Below, in pieces: positions 24,780-34,776 of a stretch of DNA of 64,000 nt. Made by a program: the position numbers and the translations under genes. Origin of the DNA: Acidimicrobiia bacterium (GTDB lineage Bacteria; Actinomycetota; Acidimicrobiia; Acidimicrobiales; Poriferisodalaceae). The first letter of the stretch is position 1. The number at the start of each line of letters is the position of its first letter. Below the pieces are notes generated by a model. That model was given only the letters and a program-made list of their open reading frames with translations, had not been told where the DNA came from and made no database searches. The stretch is taken from the NCBI GenBank assembly GCA_012960315.1, contig DUBN01000054.1:1-64000 (forward strand), given 5' to 3'.

Positions 24780-25991
24780 ATGCGGGTGCCTTCTTGTGAA
24801 GTTCTAATCGTGGGCGCGGGACCGGCCGGCTGCGCCGCTGCGATCACGGGCCAACGGCTCGGACTACATGTCGTGGTAGTCGACAAAGCGACCTTCCCGC
24901 GAGACAAATGCTGCGGCGATGGTCTGACAACTTTGGCCTTGCGTGAACTTGAACGACTTGGCGTGCATCCGACAGCGACGCGCAGTTGGATGGAAGTAAG
25001 CGACATTTTTCTTCGTTCGCCTCGGGGCAAAGAAATTCAGCTACAGCTCCCCAAAACGCGGGGCCAATACGCGGCTGTCGTTGAGCGTCGCGAATTAGAC
25101 GCCGAACTGGTGCAAGTAGCCATTGACGCAGGTGTCGAAATCCGCCAAGGAGCAGCCTTCCAACAGATTGACATTAAGGAGGACGGTGCACGCGTTCAAC
25201 TCCAAGATGGAACAATTTTTTCGGCGAAAAATGTGATCGCTGCAGACGGCATGTGGTCACCCGTTCGTCGAGCGTTGGGATGCACTCCTGCTGGTTACCG
25301 AGGCGATTGGCATGCGTTCAGGCAATACTTTCGCGCCGATGGTAAACGAAGCCGAAAGCTGTGGGTTTGGTTCGAGAAGGATTTATTACCCGGTTATGCA
25401 TGGTCATTCCCTCTACAGGGCGACCGAGTCAATGTTGGGTTCGGCGTAGTACGCAAAGAGGGAATCGATGGCAAACAGCTGGCTGCGATCTGGGATGGGC
25501 TGCTCCACCGGCCGCACCTGAGAGAGGTTCTCGGCAACATCAAGCCGGAAGGCTCTCACAAGGCGTGGCCCATTCCGGCACGACTTCCTAAGGCGCATCT
25601 GAGCCGAGGACCAGTGATGTTCGTTGGCGATGCTGCAACCGCTACGGATCCAATGACAGGCGAGGGTATTGGACAAGCTTTGGAAAGCGGCCGACTTGCA
25701 GCACAGGCCGTGACAGAGGAAAGTCAGGCGCATTTGGCAGCACGCCGATACGAAACATCGGTTCGAGTCGCTTTGCAGCTTGATCACCGTCTTGCCGGCT
25801 CTCTCAGCAAAGTGTTAGCGAAGCCAGGCTTAGCTGAGACGGCTCTTCGCATCGCAAATGTCAACGACTGGAGCCGACGGAACTTCGCGCGGTGGATGTT
25901 TGAGGACTATCCACGAGCTGCGCTGTTCACTCCCAGCCGCTGGAAGCGTGGGCTATTCAACACCCAAGGGGCGTGGGTAAACACGCCCTAA
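24780..25991 (+). CDS. Geranylgeranyl-reductase-family flavoprotein
   Basis: A 403-residue FAD protein. The dinucleotide motif VGAGPAGCAAA is at 11-21, followed by FPRDKCCGDGLT, a signature of the geranylgeranyl reductase group, and the second FAD motif FVGDAATATDPMTGEGIGQALESG near 281-304. Related enzymes reduce isoprenoid side chains of menaquinone or lipids, or act as halogenases/monooxygenases. The reductase role is the best fit, but the substrate is inferred. It starts 30 bases after the VanW gene and is followed by coaA in 12 bases. Confidence 0.83.
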   Translation: MRVPSCEVLIVGAGPAGCAAAITGQRLGLHVVVVDKATFPRDKCCGDGLTTLALRELERLGVHPTATRSWMEVSDIFLRSPRGKEIQLQLPKTRGQYAAVVERRELDAELVQVAIDAGVEIRQGAAFQQIDIKEDGARVQLQDGTIFSAKNVIAADGMWSPVRRALGCTPAGYRGDWHAFRQYFRADGKRSRKLWVWFEKDLLPGYAWSFPLQGDRVNVGFGVVRKEGIDGKQLAAIWDGLLHRPHLREVLGNIKPEGSHKAWPIPARLPKAHLSRGPVMFVGDAATATDPMTGEGIGQALESGRLAAQAVTEESQAHLAARRYETSVRVALQLDHRLAGSLSKVLAKPGLAETALRIANVNDWSRRNFARWMFEDYPRAALFTPSRWKRGLFNTQGAWVNTP

Positions 25992-26003
25992 ACGGTAGAT
26001 CAG

Positions 26004-26972
26004 TTGCGCGAGGCTGGGCTGACGAGACAGTCTTGGGGGGTGTCCGACTGGAACCCGCCTAGTGAGCATCTCAGTTTCACCCGTGCCGAGTGGGCGGCGT
26101 TACGAGACGCCACACCTCTAACACTCACCGAAGACGAGTTGAACGAACTCGCTGGTCGCGTGGAACCGATCACAATTGCTGGGGTTCAAGATATTTATCT
26201 GCCTTTGTCTCGCCTGCTTAACCTCCGCGTAGAGGCCCAGCATCAAATCCAGAACACAACCGCAGATTTCTTCGGACGAGATTCCTTCAACCGTCCGTTT
26301 CTGATTGGGGTCGCGGGCAGCGTTTCCGCCGGCAAGAGCACCACCGCAAGGATTCTTCAAGCGATGCTCGCGAGATGGCCTCAACACCCCAGGGTGGACC
26401 TGATCACCACCGACGGCTTTCTTCAACCGAATGCGGAGCTCGAGGAAAAAGGCTTGCTTGGACGGAAGGGATTTCCCGAGTCCTATCGCCAAGGAGCGTT
26501 AGTTGAGTTCCTTCGAAACGTGACTAAAGGCTCGCCGAGCGTCTCGGCGCCCGTCTATTCACACGTCACCTATGACATCACAGACGAGATTCAGGTTGTG
26601 GAACAGCCAGATATTTTGATCGTCGAAGGCTTGAATGTCCTCCAAACCGGGTCTCCTTCAAACACGCCGTTTGTCTCGGACTATTTCGATTTCACGATTT
26701 ATGTTGATGCCGATCCTGATGATCTCGAATCCTGGTATGTGGAACGATTTCAACAACTGCGATCCACCGCATTTCGCGAGCAAAGCGCCTATTTCAGCCA
26801 ATTCGCTCATCTTCCCAAAGACGCGGCGGAAGCTGTTGCACGCACCATCTGGAGGTCAATCAACCTGGTGAACCTTCAAGAGAATATTTTGCCAACGCGG
26901 GCCCGGGCGGATCTCGTTCTTAAAAAAGACAGCAACCACCGGATACAAGCAGTCCAACTCCGAAGGGCTTAA
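26004..26972 (+). CDS. coaA: Pantothenate kinase, type I
   Basis: A 322-residue kinase that phosphorylates pantothenate in the first step of CoA synthesis. Walker A is GSVSAGKS at 105-112, followed by [26 protein letters not shown] and IVEGLNVLQ, all as in E. coli CoaA, and ends with [17 protein letters not shown]. The frame opens at TTG 26004; GTG 26040 is a possible later start. It is the only CoA-biosynthesis gene in a window full of CoA-ester enzymes. Confidence 0.93.
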   Translation: MREAGLTRQSWGVSDWNPPSEHLSFTRAEWAALRDATPLTLTEDELNELAGRVEPITIAGVQDIYLPLSRLLNLRVEAQHQIQNTTADFFGRDSFNRPFLIGVAGSVSAGKSTTARILQAMLARWPQHPRVDLITTDGFLQPNAELEEKGLLGRKGFPESYRQGALVEFLRNVTKGSPSVSAPVYSHVTYDITDEIQVVEQPDILIVEGLNVLQTGSPSNTPFVSDYFDFTIYVDADPDDLESWYVERFQQLRSTAFREQSAYFSQFAHLPKDAAEAVARTIWRSINLVNLQENILPTRARADLVLKKDSNHRIQAVQLRRA

Positions 26973-27032
26973 CACTCCTACCTTTCGACTCGAGGCAATT
27001 CTTTCTCTGAACCTCAACTACCCTCGCCGGTC

Positions 27033-27458
27033 GTGCACTGCCTGTTTTGTTCCATAGCCGAGGGTACGTCCTCCTCAAATACGGTCTACGAAGACACAAA
27101 CACTTTGGCCTTCATGGACATCCTCCCAATGACACCCGGTCACTGCTTGGTCATCCCCAAACGTCACGTACGCGACATTTTTGAATTGGGAGATGAAGAT
27201 GCCGCACACATGATGCTCGCGTGCCGAGAAGTAGCCAAGAGGGTCAAGGAAAAACTTGAGCCGTTGGGGATAAATTTACTCAACAACAATGGTCCCGCTG
27301 CCGACCAATCTCAGTTCCATTTCCATATTCATTTGATTCCTCGATACGGGCGGGACCGGTTGCTTCATCCATGGGAGAGGTCCTATGGCAATCCCGATCA
27401 GATTCGGGCAATTGCTGAGGTACTTCGCGGTGAAAGGGAACTTCCGAGATCTGAATAG
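27033..27458 (+). CDS. HIT-family hydrolase
   Basis: A 141-residue histidine-triad protein. An N-terminal CLFCSIAEG supplies the Cys pair for zinc seen in many bacterial HIT proteins, then DILPMTPGHCLVIPKRH and the triad QFHFHIHLIPR. The family cleaves nucleoside phosphoramidates or adenylylated compounds. GTG 27033 is the natural start; TACCCT lies eight bases upstream. It precedes an enoyl-CoA hydratase by 24 bases. Confidence 0.9.
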   Translation: MHCLFCSIAEGTSSSNTVYEDTNTLAFMDILPMTPGHCLVIPKRHVRDIFELGDEDAAHMMLACREVAKRVKEKLEPLGINLLNNNGPAADQSQFHFHIHLIPRYGRDRLLHPWERSYGNPDQIRAIAEVLRGERELPRSE

Positions 27459-27482
27459 AGGAAGGGGAACATTGATGGGGCT

Positions 27483-28292
27483 ATGTTCGGGACCATGACT
27501 CACCGCTATGCAGACTTTTCAGCGCTATCCATTACCGGACCCGACGACGACGGCATCTTAGATATCTGTATCGATACGCCGGGCAAACTAAACGCAGTCG
27601 ATGAGGCGAAACACTTGGCACTTGCCGATGTTTGGAAAGTCGTCGACGCCGACCCAGAAACTCGCGTGGTCGTCATCCACGGAGCCAACGGGACGTTTTC
27701 TGCCGGCGGCGACATGGGAATGATCGAGAAGATCATGAACGATTTCGATTACCGCGCCAACGCTCTCCGAGAAGCACGAGACATCGTCTACAACATGATC
27801 AATTGTTCCAAGGTGATTATTTCAGCGATCGAAGGTGTAGCCGTCGGTGCTGGGCTCGCAGCTGCGTTTATGGCAGACATTTCGGTAGTCGGACGCAACG
27901 CTCGTATTCTCGACGGTCACACGAAACTAGGAGTGGCCGCTGGCGACCACGCTGCCATTATTTGGCCCCTCCTATGCGGTATGGCAAAGGCGAAGTATTA
28001 CTTGTTGACCTGCGATTCCATGTCCGGAGAAGAAGCAGAAGCGATGGGTCTTGTAAGCGTTTGCGTCGATGATGACCAAGTCATTGAGGAGGCTTACTCT
28101 GTGGCTCGCAAGCTAGCTAGCGGCAGTCAGTCAGCTATTCGATGGACCAAATACAGCCTCAATAATTGGCTGCGTTCGGCGGGACCGGCTTTTGACACTT
28201 CGGTGGCACTAGAAATGCTGGGATTTACCGGCCCCGATGTTCGAGAAGGACACGCCGCGATTATGGAGAAACGGAAACCAGATTTCGCCTGA
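27483..28292 (+). CDS. Enoyl-CoA hydratase/isomerase family protein
   Basis: A 269-residue crotonase-fold protein. Oxyanion segments [15 protein letters not shown] and [20 protein letters not shown] are present; the equivalent of the catalytic loop reads [21 protein letters not shown], with Asp-His in place of the usual Glu-containing stretch, so classical hydratase chemistry is uncertain. It ends with MEKRKPDF, common in the family. Starts ATG 27483 or ATG 27495 are both possible. Confidence 0.85.
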   Translation: MFGTMTHRYADFSALSITGPDDDGILDICIDTPGKLNAVDEAKHLALADVWKVVDADPETRVVVIHGANGTFSAGGDMGMIEKIMNDFDYRANALREARDIVYNMINCSKVIISAIEGVAVGAGLAAAFMADISVVGRNARILDGHTKLGVAAGDHAAIIWPLLCGMAKAKYYLLTCDSMSGEEAEAMGLVSVCVDDDQVIEEAYSVARKLASGSQSAIRWTKYSLNNWLRSAGPAFDTSVALEMLGFTGPDVREGHAAIMEKRKPDFA

Positions 28293-28304
28293 CTGAGGTT
28301 GCCC

Positions 28305-28961
28305 CTAACAACTTTCTAGTCTTCGTTCGAGCGTCCCCAACGCTGGAATGGGCTGTTTAACTTCAATCGCATGCATGCCGCATGCGACCGCAGCCTCCAC
28401 ATTGGTGCGATTGTCGTCAAGAAATAAGACACGTTCAACGGGAACACCCAGTTGGTCGACAATATGAAAATAAATCCTGTGTTCAGGCTTTCGCATACCC
28501 ACAAAAGCCGAATTAACCACCACATCGAAAAGTTCGTCGAGAGCTAGCCCGCCAACCACGACTGGCCAAGCCTCGGCAATGTTGTTGCTCAAAAGCCCAA
28601 TCAAGAAGCCGCGCGTGCGTAGTTCTGAGATGCGATCCACAACTTCAGATATGACCTTGAGCTGCGGAAAGAGGAAGTGAGGGCTTGACGGATCCCAGAT
28701 CAGTTCAGCACCCGGCAAATCATTTCGAGACCAGTGGAGGTAGTCCTCGAGGGTTAATTCACCTCGTTCCAATTTCGCGAACTGGGAATCCGGATCATCA
28801 TCCCTGTACCGATCCTGCCGATCTTTCAATTTCCCTTGGTCTACTCCGACTTCTCGGTGTAGCCGATTCACGATTGGGCCGGGAGGCACGGTGATAACAC
28901 CTCCCCAATCGAAGACAATGGCATCAATTTGAGACTGATTTGCGGTAACCGCCACTCGCAC
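28305..28961 (-). CDS. HAD-superfamily hydrolase with a degenerate first motif
   Basis: A 218-residue HAD protein similar in plan to the one at 3672. Motif I is [10 protein letters not shown]: the nucleophile Asp18 is present but the second Asp is Gly20. Motif II LLSNN, the Lys in [12 protein letters not shown], and [13 protein letters not shown] are intact. GTG 28961 directly follows the TGA of the sulfurtransferase gene, so translation is probably coupled. The substrate is unknown. Confidence 0.77.
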   Translation of the reverse strand: MRVAVTANQSQIDAIVFDWGGVITVPPGPIVNRLHREVGVDQGKLKDRQDRYRDDDPDSQFAKLERGELTLEDYLHWSRNDLPGAELIWDPSSPHFLFPQLKVISEVVDRISELRTRGFLIGLLSNNIAEAWPVVVGGLALDELFDVVVNSAFVGMRKPEHRIYFHIVDQLGVPVERVLFLDDNRTNVEAAVACGMHAIEVKQPIPALGTLERRLESC

Positions 28962-29807
28962 TCAGACTTCGAGGGGGCGGTTTGGGTCAAGCAACCACTC
29001 GCTGAGCGAGCCGTCATATACCGACACATCTTTTTTACCCAAGAGTGCACTCAAGACAAAAGCATCCGAGGTAGCCGCGATTCCTCCACCGCAATAGGTG
29101 ATGATCGGCCCCGACGTTCGGGTCGCGTCGTCCAAAAGCGCAGCTAGCTGGTCGATAGGGAGATAGCGATGAGATTCTGGGTCGAGTAAATCGACGGCGT
29201 AGACGTTGCCAGCGCCAGGAAGATGCCCCCGGCGTCCGTAACTAGCGTCGGTTCCGTCATGGTTGCTCTCTGACAACGCGTTGATAATGCATGTTCCGTC
29301 GTTCAATGCTGCTTTCATTCTTTCAAGGTCAGCAATTAACTCCGGTCGCGGCTCAGCATGAAACGTTGTTGATGCACGAGTTGGCGTCGGGTCTGAAGTA
29401 GTAGCAAAACCATCTGCTACCCAAGACGTCCAACCGCCGTCAAGTACTGCACAATTATCGAATCCGAACGTTTTCAGCATCCACCAAACGCGAGTTGCCC
29501 ACATGGTGAATCGTCGATCGTAAAGCACCACACGGGTACCTGGGCCCACTCCGAGGTCTTCCATAGCGCTTGCGAAACGTTCCGCTGTGGGCATTGTGAA
29601 CCGTAAATCACTGCGGGGCTCACTGAGATCGAAGGTCAGATCAGCGTACGCGGAATTGGGGATGTGATCATCCGCCCAAATTTGTCGCATCGAGACCGGG
29701 ATATACCCCTCAGGCCCAGAGCGCAGGTTGACGGAGCACTCCAGTATGCGAAGTTGGGGATCCTCGATGTTCTGAGCGAGCCATTCAGTGCTAACAAGCG
29801 GTCTCAA
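28962..29807 (-). CDS. sseA: Thiosulfate/3-mercaptopyruvate sulfurtransferase (two rhodanese domains)
   Basis: A 281-residue tandem rhodanese. The inactive N-terminal domain ends around VLDGGWTSWVADG, and the C-terminal domain carries the sulfur-accepting Cys239 in ITYCGGGIAAT. The active loop CGGGIAAT differs from classic CRKGVT (thiosulfate) and CGSGVTA (mercaptopyruvate), leaning to the latter. TTG 29807 is chosen because GGAGGAAG lies six bases upstream. It is translationally coupled to the HAD gene. Confidence 0.87.
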   Translation of the reverse strand: MRPLVSTEWLAQNIEDPQLRILECSVNLRSGPEGYIPVSMRQIWADDHIPNSAYADLTFDLSEPRSDLRFTMPTAERFASAMEDLGVGPGTRVVLYDRRFTMWATRVWWMLKTFGFDNCAVLDGGWTSWVADGFATTSDPTPTRASTTFHAEPRPELIADLERMKAALNDGTCIINALSESNHDGTDASYGRRGHLPGAGNVYAVDLLDPESHRYLPIDQLAALLDDATRTSGPIITYCGGGIAATSDAFVLSALLGKKDVSVYDGSLSEWLLDPNRPLEV

Positions 29808-29888
29808 CTTCTTCCTCCAAATGGATTTGAGGTTGCAGAATAGGTTGTGCCTTCGCTAGGCGCTTCCCAAATGCGACCGGCACCAGAT

Positions 29889-31091
29889 CTAACGCTCTTC
29901 GACTTCCACAGTGGGCGAAGTCATATCATTGATTACCACCTCTTGCACCCACCTCGGAGACGCAGGCGGAGTTTCGCCCAAAAGCACCGCGAGAGTTCTG
30001 ATTCCCCGAGGTGCCGATGTGGGCCACGGAGTCCATCCGTCTGTTATCACCACAACCAGGTCGGGACGAGGCCTCGATCGGATTGCTGCATCTATCCCGA
30101 CCGTCAGGTCCGTTCCACCGCCACCGACAAGTGTGATCTCAGAGGCGCTTCTAATGAGTTGAGCGGGTCCGGCTTCTGCGTCGCACGTAAAGACGCTCAC
30201 TGCGTCAGGCCGCACTCCACTCGCTACAAGCAACCCGTCAATTTCGGTGAGAGCTTCGGTTAACAAGCTTTCGTTCATCGAAGCGCTGGTGTCACACACC
30301 ACTGACAGACGCGGTACACGTTGCCGCAAACTGGGCAGTATCACGTCAGGTGAACAATATGCTCTGCGACTCGGACGCTGATAGCTGTAATTGACCGCTC
30401 CCGATATCTCTGCAACCCCCCGGCGCAACGTCGCTCCTAGCTCTCTTCGCCAATCCACCTGAGGGTAAAGAAGAGTATTCGCCCAACGCAGAAGACCTGC
30501 CGGGCTACTCCCATGCGTTCGCTGATGCGAAAGGATTTCAGATGCCACGCGACGTCGAATTAGATCAGTTTCCTCTTTCCGGACGCCATCTGTGTCCTTC
30601 ATCGGCGGTGGCTCTTCCCAACGTCGCGGATCGCCATGGGCGGCGCTCCCACAATCTCGCCGTATTCCTATACGCCGTTCGCCGTTAACGAAGTACTCCT
30701 CCGCAAATAGTGACGGTGCGAGCCCAAGATCGACCGGAAATGCCGAATCGACAGGTGCCACATGGGTCTGGACAAGATCATCATTGATTTCTGCGTCTGC
30801 TGAGTCGACCCAATGTAAGAGGTCGTCTTCCACAAGTCCGATCTCGCGAGCCCGAGACGCATGTCCCCGCAACAAGTGACCTACTTGATGCACCATCTCA
30901 ACACCAAGTAAGTCAGCGGTCCAACCAGAGATTTCGTGATGATCAACGTAAACACGGAAATGCTCGTCGGCTGCTAGACCACCAATGTTTGGGGCGGAAA
31001 CGAACCGAATAGCAAACAGCGCAGAAGCCAAATAGGGATAGTGATGCGCAGCCCAGAGTCGGGCAGACGCTAATCGGTCCGCGTCAGTCAC
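29889..31091 (-). CDS. DUF2201/VWA protein, partner of MoxR ATPase
   Basis: A 400-residue protein. The N-terminal half matches the putative metallopeptidase domain of DUF2201, but its zinc motif reads VHQVGHLLRGH (His68-Gln69...His72), with Gln where the catalytic Glu is expected. The C-terminal half is a VWA-like domain with a complete MIDAS: DTSAS at 267-271, GGGTDLTVG and VVITDGW. GTG 31091 overlaps the stop of the MoxR gene by four bases (GTGA). MoxR/VWA pairs act as chaperone-like metal-insertion or activation systems; the client here is unknown. Confidence 0.83.
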   Translation of the reverse strand: MTDADRLASARLWAAHHYPYLASALFAIRFVSAPNIGGLAADEHFRVYVDHHEISGWTADLLGVEMVHQVGHLLRGHASRAREIGLVEDDLLHWVDSADAEINDDLVQTHVAPVDSAFPVDLGLAPSLFAEEYFVNGERRIGIRRDCGSAAHGDPRRWEEPPPMKDTDGVRKEETDLIRRRVASEILSHQRTHGSSPAGLLRWANTLLYPQVDWRRELGATLRRGVAEISGAVNYSYQRPSRRAYCSPDVILPSLRQRVPRLSVVCDTSASMNESLLTEALTEIDGLLVASGVRPDAVSVFTCDAEAGPAQLIRSASEITLVGGGGTDLTVGIDAAIRSRPRPDLVVVITDGWTPWPTSAPRGIRTLAVLLGETPPASPRWVQEVVINDMTSPTVEVEER

Positions 31092-32182
31092 TCTAAGAGA
31101 CCCGCCGCTTTCATTATCGGCACAAATATTGCTGCTTCAGGTGGAGCGCTCATACCTTTGGGCCGCACCTGGGCCAGTACTCGCGCTGCCATAGCTCCTA
31201 CGTCTGGAGCGTTTCTGGCCGCTCGCTCCAAAACTTTCCACCCTGCGATCCACCTTTCAGGTGTGGGGTTCGCGGCAACCGCTCCCGCCAAGGCCGATAG
31301 AGCTGCATAGAGGCGGTCACCTCGATCAGGAAACTCAACGTCGTCTGGGTTTCTCAATGCTGACTCAGGGTCAGGAAGATCGAGCTCCTCGAGCCAAGTA
31401 AGAAACTCAAGACCTGCGCCATCCCCGACAGAACCGATTACTAGATTTCTTTTAGCTTCCATAGAGGCGTCAACTGCTTGCGCGGCAGCGAGCAGGCGGG
31501 ACACCATTTCCCATGTTCGAGGACTAGGCCACGCACGCCCAGCCAAAGCACGCTCAGTTGGAGGCGCGATGACCAAAGATCTCCGCACTCCAAGAAAACC
31601 TCCAACTACCGCCGCCGCGATGGGAATTTGACTTTCCCATCCATCTGGAAGCACCGGAACATCAGGACTTCGAAACCCCGCGACGAGACCTGTGGCTACC
31701 GCAGAGGGATCGGTCTGCCAGTCAAGGTGACAGAACCTATTAGCAAGCGGTGCAGACAGGTCCCATCCATCCGCGGCCTGGTCGGGCGGATTCGCCGCCG
31801 CAACTATCGCTATGTTGTCAGGCAACGCCAAATCACCGACGACTCGTTCTAATACGACGCGAAGCAGAGCCGCCTGCACGGCAGGTGGGGCTGTTGATAT
31901 TTCGTCGAGAAATAGAACCCCAGTCCCTGCCTCCGCTAGTCGGCGAGCCCATTGGGGTGGCGCGAACCTGACGTCGTCGCCATCTATTACTGGCAGACCA
32001 CCAAAATCACTCGGTTCGCGGATGCTGGCAATAACGACCTCATGAGGGATGTCTAACGATTGGCACATAGCCGCAACCGCCGAGCTCTTGCCGGTTCCAG
32101 GCGGCCCCCACAACAAGACGGGAATTCGAGCCGCTACCGATAATGACAAGGCTTCAAGAACTGAGTCATCCTGTTTGCTCAT
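31088..32182 (-). CDS. MoxR-type AAA+ ATPase
   Basis: A 364-residue AAA+ ATPase. Walker A GPPGTGKSS near 26-34, an insertion helix region SIREPSDFGG, Walker B VLFLDEIS, sensor 1 AAANPPD and the arginine-finger region LSAPLANRF are visible. A GAGGAGA Shine-Dalgarno precedes ATG 32182. It is the first gene of a two-gene operon with the DUF2201/VWA protein, with a four-base overlap, so the two products very probably act as one complex. Confidence 0.88.
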   Translation of the reverse strand: MSKQDDSVLEALSLSVAARIPVLLWGPPGTGKSSAVAAMCQSLDIPHEVVIASIREPSDFGGLPVIDGDDVRFAPPQWARRLAEAGTGVLFLDEISTAPPAVQAALLRVVLERVVGDLALPDNIAIVAAANPPDQAADGWDLSAPLANRFCHLDWQTDPSAVATGLVAGFRSPDVPVLPDGWESQIPIAAAVVGGFLGVRRSLVIAPPTERALAGRAWPSPRTWEMVSRLLAAAQAVDASMEAKRNLVIGSVGDGAGLEFLTWLEELDLPDPESALRNPDDVEFPDRGDRLYAALSALAGAVAANPTPERWIAGWKVLERAARNAPDVGAMAARVLAQVRPKGMSAPPEAAIFVPIMKAAGLLE

Positions 32183-32264
32183 AACGACAGTCTCCTCGAA
32201 ATACCACTAATCGTCCGGCACTATCGCACTACGCCTATGCACGGGCCGGATAACGTGCGGGCTG

Positions 32265-33503
32265 ATGGATGAACATCTGACTGCCCACGAGCACGTGACC
32301 CCTATGACACAAGGGCCCACAGGCCCTTTGCAAGGGATCCGCATTTTGGATTGCACACAAGCGATTGCGGGCCCCTGGTCGACCATGATGTTGGGTGATT
32401 TAGGCGCAGATGTAATAAAAATTGAAGCTCCGAGAGGCGACCTTCAGCGCTCCATGGCTCCTTATACGCGTGAGGACCAAGAGAGGTCTTATGGCGGTTC
32501 GTTTTCAACCTATAACCGCAACAAGCGTGGCGTGGTGCTTGATTTCAGCCAGGCTGCCGATAAAGAAAAATTTCTTGACCTTGTTGAAACAGCGGATGCT
32601 GTTGTCGAGAACATGCGCGCAGGGGTCATGGACGGGCTTGGCTTAGGTTGGGAAGTTCTCCAGAAGCGCAATCCCCGTCTCGTATACGGAGCGATTCGGG
32701 GTTTCGGCGATCCTCGAACCGGATCTAGCCCCCACGCCCACTGGCCCGCCTATGACGTCATCGCGCAGGCCATGGGTGGGTTGGTGGCACAAAACGGGAA
32801 CGGGCCCGATAACCGGATTCAGGTTGGACCATTTGTCGGTGACATTTACCCGGGCACAATCGGAGCAATGGGCGTGTTGGCAGCTCTGTTTCACGCTCAA
32901 CGAACTGGTCAAGGGCAGTTCGTTGATGTTGCGATGGTGGACTCAATAATGGCTCTTACCGAGATGGGAGTGATGCGCTACTCCTACTTGGGTAGACCCG
33001 ACACTCCGCCAAGTGGAAACAGCAACGATTTTGCGGTGCCATTCGATGTATTCAAAACGGTGGATGGTTCGGTGGCTATCGCTGCCCCCACGGATAATCA
33101 CTGGCGAGAACTCGCCGCCGCTATGGGCCATCCAGAGTGGGGAGAAGATGAAGACAAGGCAACTATTCGCGCGCGAGTACGAAACCGCGAACCCATTGAT
33201 GAGGCGTTGACTGAATGGGCTCGTAATAAAACCAACGAGGAGATCTTGGACGCCATTGGCGGGAGGGTGCCGTGCGGCCCCGTCAACCTGCCCGGAGATC
33301 TATTTTCTGACCCTCACGTCGAAGCTCGCGAGATGCTGGTCGCTGTCGATCAACCAAGCGGACGTCCTATTGTTCAAGTGGCTTCACCGATCAAGATGAC
33401 GGGCACGCCGACCGGAGTGCACCGCCGGGCTCCTCGACTCGGAGAGCACACCGAAGAAGTTCTCTCCGAAATAGAAGGGCTGCGCAACCGTTTCGATAGC
33501 TGA
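32265..33503 (+). CDS. CaiB/BaiF family-III CoA transferase
   Basis: A 412-residue family-III CoA transferase. It shows GIRILDCTQAIAGPWSTMMLGDLGADVIKIE, the catalytic Asp164 in WPAYDVIAQAMGG, and the C-terminal PCGPVN and LGEHTEEVL. It moves CoA between acids through an aspartyl-CoA intermediate; the acid is not evident. ATG 32265 is used, though ATG 32304 would also preserve the whole domain. It is divergent from the MoxR operon; TAACGT lies eight bases upstream of ATG 32265. Confidence 0.88.
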   Translation: MDEHLTAHEHVTPMTQGPTGPLQGIRILDCTQAIAGPWSTMMLGDLGADVIKIEAPRGDLQRSMAPYTREDQERSYGGSFSTYNRNKRGVVLDFSQAADKEKFLDLVETADAVVENMRAGVMDGLGLGWEVLQKRNPRLVYGAIRGFGDPRTGSSPHAHWPAYDVIAQAMGGLVAQNGNGPDNRIQVGPFVGDIYPGTIGAMGVLAALFHAQRTGQGQFVDVAMVDSIMALTEMGVMRYSYLGRPDTPPSGNSNDFAVPFDVFKTVDGSVAIAAPTDNHWRELAAAMGHPEWGEDEDKATIRARVRNREPIDEALTEWARNKTNEEILDAIGGRVPCGPVNLPGDLFSDPHVEAREMLVAVDQPSGRPIVQVASPIKMTGTPTGVHRRAPRLGEHTEEVLSEIEGLRNRFDS

Positions 33504-33544
33504 CGCCGGCTCCTCACGGCGAGTACCTCGGACGGTTAAGTGAA

Positions 33545-34705
33545 TTATGTGGCGCACCCATATGCCGCATCAACCAACGCCTCTCCCCTGGCATCGAGGA
33601 GCACAGATTTGCCCATCTGGTTCATCACATAACCCATCGAAAGACCAAGTTGTGGGTCCGCGAATCCGATGGATCCACCAGCGCCAACATGACCGAATGC
33701 ACCTTCACGAATATTCACAGAATCCTGATCTCCCGTTCGAGAAGTACGATTCTCCATTCTCAACATAAAGCCTTCGGAAAAGCGTGTAGGCAACAACAAC
33801 ATCGCATCGCACTCGGTCCCAACAGATACTCGAGACATTCTCTCGAGTTGAGAAGCGCTCACAAATTGGCCAGTAGCGCAGGACTGGTAAATCTTGGCCA
33901 GGCCGCGTGCGTTCGCAATTCCCCCACCGCCACCTAATTCCGCTGACCACACCTCGGGTGAGTCTCCTTTTGCTCCTCCTCGATTGCGCCAGGCTCTCCC
34001 CTGCAGGCCTGTCGGGTCCGCCAGAAACGCGTCAGTAAACGCTGCGAACGTTTCATTCTTGCCAGGCCGGAATGGTCGCAGAGGCGAAACTCGGTGATGT
34101 TCTTCAGTCGGTAACCCAATCCAGAAGTCGGCACCTACTGGTTCTGCCACCTCTTTTCGAAAAAAAGCTCCCAGACTTTGTCCCGATGCTCGACGAACCA
34201 ATTCCCCTGCTACCCACCCGAATGACATCAAGTGGTAGCCGTTGCGGGTACCAGGCTCCCACCAGGGTTCCTCTGCGGCCACTCGATCACACATGTAGTC
34301 CCAGTCCAGAGCCGAGTCGCCAGGAAGATCGTCGCGAAAAGCTGCGACACCCGTCGTATGGTTCAACATCATTCGGGTCGTAACGCCAGCCTTCGCTCCA
34401 TGCGCAAATTCGGGCCAAATCTCAAAGACCGGTGCGTCAAGATCAAGAAGACCGCGGTCAGCTAAGAGGTGGCAAGCAAGCGCAACCCCGCCCTTCGTGC
34501 ATGAGTTGATCACTGCAATGGTGTCCACCAACCAGGGATTGCCATCGGTGTCACGATCGCCAGCCCACAAATCAACAACCGTTCTACCTTCATAAGTGGC
34601 ACATACGGAAGCACCTAACTCACCCCGATGAGCGAAGTTAAACGCGAATTGTTCGTACAGAGGTTCCCAACCGGCGGCAACAGAGCCGTGAATTTCGACA
34701 GTCAT
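33545..34705 (-). CDS. Serine hydrolase, class C beta-lactamase/EstB family
   Basis: A 386-residue serine hydrolase. The SxxK nucleophile motif is NSCTKGG, the second motif resembles EstB esterases (NGYHLMSFGWVAGELVRRASG), and FGHVGAGGSIGFADP near the C-terminus corresponds to the third motif region. No signal peptide is present, so an intracellular esterase role is more likely than beta-lactam resistance. ATG 34705 is chosen because the 14 residues upstream (from 34747) are unlike the family. It is divergent from map. Confidence 0.83.
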   Translation of the reverse strand: MTVEIHGSVAAGWEPLYEQFAFNFAHRGELGASVCATYEGRTVVDLWAGDRDTDGNPWLVDTIAVINSCTKGGVALACHLLADRGLLDLDAPVFEIWPEFAHGAKAGVTTRMMLNHTTGVAAFRDDLPGDSALDWDYMCDRVAAEEPWWEPGTRNGYHLMSFGWVAGELVRRASGQSLGAFFRKEVAEPVGADFWIGLPTEEHHRVSPLRPFRPGKNETFAAFTDAFLADPTGLQGRAWRNRGGAKGDSPEVWSAELGGGGGIANARGLAKIYQSCATGQFVSASQLERMSRVSVGTECDAMLLLPTRFSEGFMLRMENRTSRTGDQDSVNIREGAFGHVGAGGSIGFADPQLGLSMGYVMNQMGKSVLLDARGEALVDAAYGCAT

Positions 34706-34763
34706 CCCTGCCAGATTGTCACGTCCCTGTCCCCTCTGTCTCCTCAATCACAGCGACCTCAGG

Positions 34764-34769
34764 TAGCTT
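34764..34769 (+). promoter_or_regulatory. Leaderless -10 element of map
   Basis: TAGCTT, seven bases before GTG 34777, with no Shine-Dalgarno. It fits the recurring TANNNT spacing in this window. Confidence 0.4.
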
Positions 34770-34776
34770 CGCCGTA

